A DNA stretch of 27,572 bases from Deinococcus aerophilus (lineage in GTDB: Bacteria > Deinococcota > Deinococci > Deinococcales > Deinococcaceae): NCBI RefSeq assembly GCF_014647075.1, contig NZ_BMOM01000034.1:1-27572 (forward strand), written 5' to 3'. The stretch's first letter is position 1, and every line of letters starts with the position of its first letter. Both the position numbers and the translations under genes were made by a program. A model generated the notes under the pieces. The model did not search any database. It had not been told where the DNA came from and saw nothing but the letters and a program-made list of their open reading frames with translations. Positions 9,893 to 15,451 of the stretch are shown here, one piece after another.

Positions 9893-10510
9893 TCAGGGGG
9901 CGGCGGACGGACCGGGCCGGGGAACCACCGGCGTCTCGTTCTCGGGTTTGCGGCCCCGCACGCCGTCGAGCAGCGCGGCAATCCGGGCAAAGTCGGCAGG
10001 CAGGTCGCCGGTCGGCTGCACGTAGCCCACGATGCCCACGCGCTTCTTGCTCCAGTCCAGGGCAGTGACGGCAATCGGCACGTTTGCCTGAAGGGCCATG
10101 TAGTAAAACCCGGTCTTCCAGTGGTCCGCCCGTCCCCGGCTGCCCTCGGGCGCGACGAGCAGCACGATCTCCTGTTCCCGGTCAATCACCGAGACCACCG
10201 CGTCCACGAAGTTGCCCCCGGCGCGGCGCCGGTCCAGCGCGATGCCGCCCACCGCGCGCATGAAGATGCCCTGCGGAAAGGCAAACAGCTCGCGCTTGCC
10301 GACCCAGTGCAGCGGAATCCGGGTGGCCCACTTCCAGAACAGCCCCGGCCAGAAATCCAGATTGCTGGTGTGAGGCGCAGCGGCGCTGACCAGTTTGACG
10401 GTGCCCGGAGGCGGCGGAGCGAGCAGCGGGGTCCAGCCCGAGAGACGCAGCAGAAAGAGGGCCACACGCGACCCCAGCGTGTGTGGACGGCCCTGCCAGG
10501 TGATCGACAC
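9893..10510 (-). CDS. Lysophospholipid acyltransferase-like protein (PlsC family)
   Basis: This 205-residue protein resembles 1-acylglycerol-3-phosphate acyltransferases, which add a fatty acyl chain in membrane lipid synthesis. The catalytic H-x4-D motif is present as HTSNLD (His47 to Asp52), and the substrate-phosphate motif appears as PEGSRGR (121-127). A hydrophobic N-terminal stretch (about 14-31) could associate with the membrane. It is somewhat shorter than typical PlsC. The true acceptor lipid is unknown. The gene starts with GTG and has TATACT 6 nt upstream, consistent with a leaderless transcript. The tail after residue 185 is Pro-rich and variable. Confidence 0.82.
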   Translation of the reverse strand: MSITWQGRPHTLGSRVALFLLRLSGWTPLLAPPPPGTVKLVSAAAPHTSNLDFWPGLFWKWATRIPLHWVGKRELFAFPQGIFMRAVGGIALDRRRAGGNFVDAVVSVIDREQEIVLLVAPEGSRGRADHWKTGFYYMALQANVPIAVTALDWSKKRVGIVGYVQPTGDLPADFARIAALLDGVRGRKPENETPVVPRPGPSAAP

Positions 10511-10516
10511 CCGGCG

Positions 10517-10522
10517 AGTATA
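10517..10522 (-). promoter_or_regulatory. Leaderless -10 box (TATACT) of the PlsC-like gene
   Basis: TATACT on the minus strand ends 6 nt before the GTG at 10510. No ribosome-binding site can fit, and no strong -35 is seen. Confidence 0.65.
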
Positions 10523-10564
10523 CGGGCGGAGCCGGAAAGACCGGGCATGGTCCGGCCTCCGGCC

Positions 10565-10678
10565 TCAGCCCTTGCGGGGTCTGACCGGTTCTCCGGCCCG
10601 GCGGGGCGCTGGCCGCTCGAGTCCTGCGGCGAGCAGCAGCGAGATGACGATGGTCAGTCCGGCCAGCGCGAATTCCAT
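10565..10678 (-). CDS. Possible 37-residue single-pass membrane protein
   Basis: A short frame begins MEFALAGLTIVISLLLAAGL, a good transmembrane helix, followed by a basic, Pro-rich tail of 17 residues. It fits between the acyltransferase and the GNAT gene on the same strand. A weak GGGAAG lies 8 nt upstream of the ATG, and no leaderless -10 is present. No family is recognised. The hydrophobic core argues for a real small protein; the lack of clear start signals argues against. Confidence 0.4.
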   Translation of the reverse strand: MEFALAGLTIVISLLLAAGLERPAPRRAGEPVRPRKG

Positions 10679-10739
10679 ACCACAGTCTTCCCGCCGGGCC
10701 GTGACAGAGACCTGACGGCGGTCTTCATCAATGGGGGTG

Positions 10740-11240
10740 TTACCCGAAGTCAAGGGCCATGAGCTGCACCGGACCGTTCTCGCCCGCAATCACGGTGAGG
10801 GCGGAAAAGCCCGCCCGGACGTAGGCCCGCAGGGCCCGCCGGTTGTCCGGGGCCGGGTCTATCAGGAGGCGCGCGGTGGCGGGACGCTGTGTGCGCAACT
10901 CCTGAATGAAGGCGGCGATCACCCGGGGTCCCAGCCCCTGTCCGGTCAGCGCCGCCTCCCCAATCAGCAGATCAATGCCCCAGGTCTCGCCGTGGGGGGC
11001 CGCCCACGCGAAGAAGGGATGGCCCGCCGTGACCTGTTCGCGCTGGATGAAGCCGGCCGCCTGGCCGTCTACCAGGAACACGAAGCCGGGCACGTGCCGC
11101 CCGGGGCGGAAGTAGTGGGCCTGCACCGCCGCCTCGTCGCGTTCTCCATCGTCCCAGAAGGCGCGGACGTGCGGCTGTTGCAGCCAGTGGGTGAGCAGGG
11201 GCACGTGGCGTTCGCCCAGGGGCTCAAAGGAAATCGGCAT
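10740..11240 (-). CDS. GNAT family N-acetyltransferase
   Basis: The 166-residue protein has the GNAT fold layout: an N-terminal substrate half (PLLTHWLQQPHVRAFW), the central acetyl-CoA-binding region around LTGQGLGPRVIAAFIQEL (the Q/RxxGxG/A loop as QGLGPR), and the C-terminal NRRALRAYVRAGF segment. The N-terminal half is like the subgroup that includes aminoglycoside 6'-acetyltransferases and siderophore-type acetylases, but the substrate cannot be predicted and resistance should not be assumed. The start lies 17 nt inside the 3' end of the EVE-domain gene, so the two are translated from one mRNA. A GGCGGCGGGG run in the EVE coding sequence may serve as its ribosome-binding site. Confidence 0.85.
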   Translation of the reverse strand: MPISFEPLGERHVPLLTHWLQQPHVRAFWDDGERDEAAVQAHYFRPGRHVPGFVFLVDGQAAGFIQREQVTAGHPFFAWAAPHGETWGIDLLIGEAALTGQGLGPRVIAAFIQELRTQRPATARLLIDPAPDNRRALRAYVRAGFSALTVIAGENGPVQLMALDFG

Positions 11241-11712
11241 TCAGCCCCGCCGCCTTCAGGGCCGCGTCAAACTGCTCCGCTGTCACCGGCAGCACGCTCA
11301 GGCGGGTGCCCTTGCGGACCAGCGGCGAGTCCTGCCATTCGGGCAGGGAGCGGATGGTGTCCAGGCCCAGCACAGCGGGAAAGGCACGCACGGGCTCCAC
11401 GTCCACCATGCTCCAGCGCGGCTGCTGCGGCGGACTGGCCGGGTCGAAGTACGCGCTTGCCGGGTCGAACTGCAGGTCGTCCGGGTAGGCGGTCCGCGCC
11501 ACGCGCGCCACCCCGGCGATGCCCGCCGGTTTCGCGTTGGAGTGGTAGAACAGGCACACGTCCCCCTCCCGCATCTGCCGCAGGAAGTTGCGCGCCTGGT
11601 AGTTGCGCACGCCGTTCCACGCTTCGCGCCCCACCCGCACGAGGTCGGGGTAGCCGAAGACGTCGGGTTCGGATTTCAGGAGCCAGAACTGAAGGGCGCA
11701 GGAGGCGGGCAT
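11224..11712 (-). CDS. EVE domain-containing protein
   Basis: This 162-residue protein is an EVE (PUA-like) domain over almost its whole length. Family marks are FWLLKSEPDVFGYPDL at the start, WNGVRNYQARNFLRQM and the GDVCLFYHSNA strand. EVE domains resemble YTH and PUA folds and are thought to read modified bases in DNA or RNA; the human counterpart THYN1 is of this type. The start at 11712 is chosen because TACCCT lies 7 nt upstream, giving a leaderless transcript, and the domain begins about nine residues later. It overlaps the downstream GNAT gene by 17 nt. Confidence 0.88.
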   Translation of the reverse strand: MPASCALQFWLLKSEPDVFGYPDLVRVGREAWNGVRNYQARNFLRQMREGDVCLFYHSNAKPAGIAGVARVARTAYPDDLQFDPASAYFDPASPPQQPRWSMVDVEPVRAFPAVLGLDTIRSLPEWQDSPLVRKGTRLSVLPVTAEQFDAALKAAGLNADFL

Positions 11713-11719
11713 GCAGCAC

Positions 11720-11725
11720 AGGGTA
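11720..11725 (-). promoter_or_regulatory. Leaderless -10 box (TACCCT) of the EVE-GNAT pair
   Basis: TACCCT on the minus strand ends 7 nt before the ATG at 11712. It fixes that start over the upstream in-frame ATG at 11769. Confidence 0.65.
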
Positions 11726-11842
11726 AAGCGGAAGGAAGAGCGGGGAACGAGGGCAAAGGCCCCGCCCACCCAGGCAGGGTGCCAGAAAACGTGCGGCTCA
11801 GCGTGCGTGCCTTTGCCTACCTTGCCGCCCGCTGGGCCGCTC

Positions 11843-11848
11843 TAGACT
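11843..11848 (+). promoter_or_regulatory. Leaderless -10 box (TAGACT) of the HtrA-type protease gene
   Basis: TAGACT ends 6 nt before the GTG at 11855. The hexamer and following bases nearly match those before the gene at 13009. Confidence 0.65.
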
Positions 11849-11854
11849 GGGCGG

Positions 11855-12925
11855 GTGCGTGCCTCGCCGTGGCTTCCCGTTCTGCTGATCCTTGCGCTGG
11901 GCGCTTACCTGCTCTCGCAGGGCCAGCCGACCTTTACGCTGGTGCCCCGCGAGCCGGTGGTCTCGGCCACCCTGCCGGGTACGCTGCCGCCGGCCACGCG
12001 GGCCCTGTTCGAGCAGGCGCGTCCGGCCACCGTACGGGTCGAGAGTCTGGATCCCCAGACGCGCGAGGCGGGCCTGGGCACCGGGTTTTTCATCAGCGAG
12101 ACCGGACAGGTGCTGACCGCCTACCACGTGGTCAGCCTGGGACGCCTGTTTCAGGTGAGTACGCTGGAGGGCCGGACCTACCGCGCCACGGTGACGGCCT
12201 TCGACGCCCGCGCCGACGTGGCACTGCTGGAAGTCCAGGGACGCGGGCCGTTTCCGTACCTGCAGCTCGACAGCCGCGCCCCCAAAGTGGGCGAGACGGT
12301 GCTCGCCATCGGCAACAGTGGGGGCGACTTCCTGCAGCCCCGGCGCGGGCGTCTGCTGCGCCTGGGGGCTGAGGCGGGCCGCGCGGACTTTCCGCAGGGC
12401 ACCCTGGAGATGAACGCGCCGCTGGCCCCGGGAGACAGCGGCGGACCGATCATTGACAGCGCGGGCCGGGCCATCGGGGTGGTGAGCTACATCAGTGTGG
12501 ACGGCAGCGGACAGACCCGGCGCAGCTACGCCGTACCGGTGATGGACGGCGACAACCTGATCACCGCCCTGCGAACCGGCGAGAAGCGGGACGCCCCGGT
12601 GGTCGGCATCGTCTTCGATCCGGTACACAGCGGCCTGACCACCCCGGCGGGCGGCGTGATCGGACGGGTGGTCGAGAACAGCCCGGCGGCCCGGGCCGGC
12701 CTGCGCGGCAGCGCGTATGACCGCGAGGACAAGTTGATCTCGCTGGGCGACGTCATCACCACGGTGGGCGGCGAGCGCACCCGCGACGCCAACGAGGTCA
12801 TCCGCGCCATCCGTGGAGCCGAGGTGGGAGACACTGTGACCATCGGCTACCTGCGCGGTCAGCAGCCGCAGGAAACCCGCATCACCCTGGTCGCCCGGGC
12901 GACCCTGCCCGGCCTGCGCGAGTAG
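11855..12925 (+). CDS. HtrA/Deg-type trypsin-like serine protease with PDZ domain
   Basis: A 356-residue membrane-anchored or exported protease of the HtrA (DegP/DegS) group, which degrades damaged envelope proteins. An N-terminal hydrophobic segment (about residues 5-21) is a signal anchor or signal peptide. The trypsin-like domain carries the triad His91 (TAYHVV), Asp121 (RADVAL) and Ser195 (GDSGGP), all intact. A PDZ domain covers roughly 255-345. One PDZ and an N-terminal anchor suggest a DegS-like rather than DegP-like build. The start is GTG at 11855, set by TAGACT 6 nt upstream. The gene is monocistronic. Confidence 0.92.
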   Translation: MRASPWLPVLLILALGAYLLSQGQPTFTLVPREPVVSATLPGTLPPATRALFEQARPATVRVESLDPQTREAGLGTGFFISETGQVLTAYHVVSLGRLFQVSTLEGRTYRATVTAFDARADVALLEVQGRGPFPYLQLDSRAPKVGETVLAIGNSGGDFLQPRRGRLLRLGAEAGRADFPQGTLEMNAPLAPGDSGGPIIDSAGRAIGVVSYISVDGSGQTRRSYAVPVMDGDNLITALRTGEKRDAPVVGIVFDPVHSGLTTPAGGVIGRVVENSPAARAGLRGSAYDREDKLISLGDVITTVGGERTRDANEVIRAIRGAEVGDTVTIGYLRGQQPQETRITLVARATLPGLRE

Positions 12926-12996
12926 CCGGGAGCCGCGGCAGGCAACGGATAAAGACACGGCCACGCGCCGCCAATCCCGCCTTCACCCCGCCCACC

Positions 12997-13002
12997 TAGA
13001 CT
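12997..13002 (+). promoter_or_regulatory. Leaderless -10 box (TAGACT) of the 72-aa gene
   Basis: TAGACT ends 6 nt before the ATG at 13009. This supports the short ORF being a real gene. Confidence 0.65.
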
Positions 13003-13008
13003 GGCGGG

Positions 13009-13227
13009 ATGTCGAGAGCCTTCGTGAAAGAGGAGGCAGGTGCGCCGTGGACGCCGCCTGCCGTGCCCCACGCTTACCGGGTGGTCTGGACCGGAGACGC
13101 CCGGCCCGAGGTCATGCGCGAGACCGACGATCTGCTGGACGCCCTGCGCTGGCTGGCCGGGCGGTCCCGGCCCGGTTTTGAGCTGCGCAGCGCCGACGGT
13201 GAACTGCTGGCGACCAACGCGGCCTGA
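13009..13227 (+). CDS. Small conserved-looking protein of unknown function
   Basis: A 72-residue soluble protein beginning MSRAFVKE, an opening also seen in GreB-type factors, but no Gre domain follows. The core (YRVVWTGDARPEV, then a Leu-rich helix DDLLDALRWLAG and a strand pair FELRSADGELLAT) looks like a small alpha/beta fold. I cannot assign a family. It has a leaderless -10 box and strong GC-rich codon bias, so it is probably expressed. Its stop is 1 nt from the stop of the convergent aldose epimerase gene, with no terminator between them. Confidence 0.7.
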   Translation: MSRAFVKEEAGAPWTPPAVPHAYRVVWTGDARPEVMRETDDLLDALRWLAGRSRPGFELRSADGELLATNAA

Positions 13228-13228
13228 C

Positions 13229-14128
13229 CTACCAGTGGCCTTCCAGGGACAGCCGGACGGCCCCGGCCAGACTCTGTCCCGGGGCCAGCACCCGCAGGTC
13301 CACGCCCGGGGTGCCCTGGGCGGCGAGGTTAAAGGCATCGGTGGCGTGCGAGACGGGTTCCAGTGCCAGACTTCCGTCTGGCGCGGTGAACACGACCAGA
13401 TGCGAGAACACGTTGTCGGCGGTGAGCACCAGTGCCCGCTCCCCCCAGTCCAGCCGGGCCAGACCGTCCCAGGCGGTGTAGGTGCGGTCCAGGTGCTGTT
13501 CGCCGAGCGGGTGGGGCCGGCGGTAATCCTCGGCGGGGTGCAGGTCCCGGGGCCCCCCCACGGTCAACTGCTGGGCGTCGGTGTCGTAGGTGAGGTCGGC
13601 CCCGAACTGCAGCCGGGGATCTGTTCCGTCCTGAAGGCGCGCGAAGTACGGGTGCAGCCCCAGCCCGGCGGGCATGGGTGACGCGTCGGCATTGGTGAGG
13701 GTCACGCTGAGGTCCAGGTGCGGGCCGTGCAGGCGGTATTCGGTACACGCGGTAAAGGCCCACGGCCAGTTCATATCGGTGAAGTCGCGGCTGTCGAAGG
13801 TACAGCGCAGGTGGTCGTCGGCGACGCGCTCCACGCGCCACGGGCGGTTGCGGACGTCCCCGTGCTGGGTCATGCCGTCCCCGGTTTTTCGCAGCTGAAT
13901 CTCGCGGCCTTCAAAGGAGAAACGGGCGTCCCGGATGCGGTTGGAAAACGGCATCAGTGTGAAGCACGCGCACTGGCTGCTGGTTTGTACCGCTTCCAGC
14001 TCCACCGGGCGCAGGACCGGACGGCCCGACGCTGCGCGCAGGTTCAGGACGCTGCCCCCCACCCAAGGAAGGACCTCCAGCGTCAGGGCCGCGCTGCGGA
14101 CGGTCTCCACGCGCCCGGGGAAAGACAT
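13229..14128 (-). CDS. Aldose 1-epimerase (galactose mutarotase-like)
   Basis: This 299-residue protein belongs to the aldose 1-epimerase fold, which interconverts alpha and beta anomers of sugars. The expected catalytic residues are present: His89 in TQHGDVR, His159 in GLGLHPYF and Glu257 in LALEPVS. The substrate sugar is uncertain, since this clade also contains hexose-phosphate mutarotases. The ATG at 14128 overlaps the rlmB stop by one base (TGATG), so translation is coupled; upstream in-frame codons lie inside rlmB and are not part of the protein. It is an odd metabolic partner for an rRNA methylase and probably just shares the transcript. Confidence 0.9.
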   Translation of the reverse strand: MSFPGRVETVRSAALTLEVLPWVGGSVLNLRAASGRPVLRPVELEAVQTSSQCACFTLMPFSNRIRDARFSFEGREIQLRKTGDGMTQHGDVRNRPWRVERVADDHLRCTFDSRDFTDMNWPWAFTACTEYRLHGPHLDLSVTLTNADASPMPAGLGLHPYFARLQDGTDPRLQFGADLTYDTDAQQLTVGGPRDLHPAEDYRRPHPLGEQHLDRTYTAWDGLARLDWGERALVLTADNVFSHLVVFTAPDGSLALEPVSHATDAFNLAAQGTPGVDLRVLAPGQSLAGAVRLSLEGHW

Positions 14129-14844
14129 CACTTGGCGCTTCGGCCGCGCATGACCTCGTAGATCAGGATGCCCGCCGCCACCGAGGCATTCAGGCTGTCC
14201 ACCTGACCGCGGGTGGGAATCTTGACCAGGGCGTCGCACTTCTCGCGCACCAGCCGGCGCATGCCCTCGCCCTCGGCGCCCACCACCAGCGCCACCCGCC
14301 CGCTGAAGTCCACCTGGGCGGCGTCCTGCGCGGCCTCGCCCGCCGCGCCGTAGACCCACACCCGGTCCTCCTTGAGGGCGTCGATCAGGCGGGGCAGGTT
14401 CTTGGTCTGGGCCACCGGCAGGTAACTGGTCGCCCCGGCCGCCGTCTTGGCGACCACCGGCGACAGCGGAGCGCTGCGGCGTTCCTCGACCACCACGCCG
14501 TGGGCCCCCAGCACCTCGGCGCTGCGGATGATCGCCCCGAAGTTGCGCGGATCGGTGATGCCGTCGAGCAGCACGATCAGCAGGTCCTCGCCGCGCGACT
14601 CGGCCCGGTCGAGGATGTCGTCCACCGTGGCCCACTTCAGGTCCTCGACCTCGGCGAGCACGCCCTGATGCGCGGTGGTGCCGGCCAGCTGATCGAGTTC
14701 GATGCGTGGAGCGAAGCGCAGCCGCACGCCGGTATCCTTCAGCTCGCGCACGAAGGCTTCCTCGACGCCGCGCGCCACGAGCACCTCATTGACCCGCCCA
14801 TCACGCAGGGCTTCGAGCACCGGGTTCCGTCCGTACAGCAACAT
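14128..14844 (-). CDS. rlmB: 23S rRNA (guanosine-2'-O-)-methyltransferase RlmB / TrmH family
   Basis: A SPOUT-class 2'-O-ribose methyltransferase of 238 residues. The N-terminal substrate-binding domain (1-70) opens with MLLYGRNPVLEAL, typical of RlmB. The SPOUT domain has motif 1 (DGITDPRNFGAIIRSAE, 94-110), motif 2 (VVGAEGEGM, 187-195) and motif 3 (SLNASVAAGILIYE, 217-230), forming the trefoil knot and SAM site. RlmB methylates G2251 of 23S rRNA in E. coli; the exact target here is inferred. The start at 14844 is chosen because TACACT lies 7 nt upstream and the conserved domain starts at once. An ATG at 14874 upstream is rejected. Confidence 0.92.
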   Translation of the reverse strand: MLLYGRNPVLEALRDGRVNEVLVARGVEEAFVRELKDTGVRLRFAPRIELDQLAGTTAHQGVLAEVEDLKWATVDDILDRAESRGEDLLIVLLDGITDPRNFGAIIRSAEVLGAHGVVVEERRSAPLSPVVAKTAAGATSYLPVAQTKNLPRLIDALKEDRVWVYGAAGEAAQDAAQVDFSGRVALVVGAEGEGMRRLVREKCDALVKIPTRGQVDSLNASVAAGILIYEVMRGRSAK

Positions 14845-14851
14845 GGCAGGC

Positions 14852-14857
14852 AGTGTA
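14852..14857 (-). promoter_or_regulatory. Leaderless -10 box (TACACT) of the rlmB-epimerase unit
   Basis: TACACT on the minus strand ends 7 nt before the rlmB ATG at 14844. Confidence 0.65.
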
Positions 14858-14872
14858 GACCACCCCGCCGGC

Positions 14873-14892
14873 AAAAGCCCCCATCACGGGGG
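14873..14892 (-). terminator. Intrinsic terminator of the NTF2-like gene
   Basis: On the minus strand CCCCC-GTGAT-GGGGG is followed by CTTTTG. It lies 43 nt past the stop of the NTF2-like gene and just ahead of the rlmB promoter. Confidence 0.7.
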
Positions 14893-14935
14893 TCAGGAGA
14901 CAGACAGGGTCAGGCCAGTTCAGGACCGGGCCGAT

Positions 14936-15310
14936 TCAGGACTGGGCCGGAGTCACGAAGGCGGCGCTGTCGTAGTACGTGCGGAAGGCCGCCACCTTGC
15001 CGTCCTTGATCTCGATCAGGCTCACGCCCCGGTATTCGATGGGCCGGCCACCCTTGAGCCGGCCCGTGGCGGTCCATTCCATGACGCCCAGGCCGCCGTG
15101 TTCACTGTGGTTCGTGAACTCGCTGCGAATGGTCTCGAAGTCGCTGAGGTAGGCGCTCCAGAAAGCCTGCGCGCCGTCGGTGCCCTGCCAGGTCTTCTGG
15201 GTGAGGTTTTGCAGCGTGACCTCCTCGGCATGCAGGGCGACCAGCGGCGCGGGATCCTGGCTGGACTCGGCTTGTTGCAGGGCGGCCATGAACTCTTCGG
15301 TGGTGGACAT
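14936..15310 (-). CDS. NTF2/SnoaL-like protein
   Basis: A 124-residue protein with the nuclear-transport-factor-2 (SnoaL-type) cone fold: an N-terminal helix pair (MSTTEEFMAALQQAE), the DPAPLVALHAEEV segment, an AFWSAYLSDF helix, and C-terminal strands ending in IKDGKVAAFRTYYD. The fold hosts isomerases, hydrolases and simple ligand binders, so the reaction is unknown. The start MSTTEE is chosen because it matches the usual beginning of the family; upstream in-frame codons to 15427 are low quality. No leaderless box and no clear ribosome-binding site were found. It is monocistronic with its own terminator. Confidence 0.78.
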   Translation of the reverse strand: MSTTEEFMAALQQAESSQDPAPLVALHAEEVTLQNLTQKTWQGTDGAQAFWSAYLSDFETIRSEFTNHSEHGGLGVMEWTATGRLKGGRPIEYRGVSLIEIKDGKVAAFRTYYDSAAFVTPAQS

Positions 15311-15451
15311 GCCCCAACAAACCATCCCCGCGGGGCAGGCGAGGGTGAGGCCTCTTACCTTGTCCGGGGGTGTGAAGAATTGATGGATGGGAGAGAGGGC
15401 AGGGGGCGTGGCGCCGCCGGGACCCATCCTGGGGCTCAGCCGGGTGTGTCC

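Noticed and set aside
10740..11240. Aminoglycoside resistance gene
   Set aside because: GNAT subgroup resemblance alone does not identify the substrate, and the context is not resistance-related.
14844..15451. Transfer or defence island around the EVE, NTF2-like and unknown genes
   Set aside because: Base composition and start signals match the rest of the chromosome, and no mobile-element genes or repeats are present.
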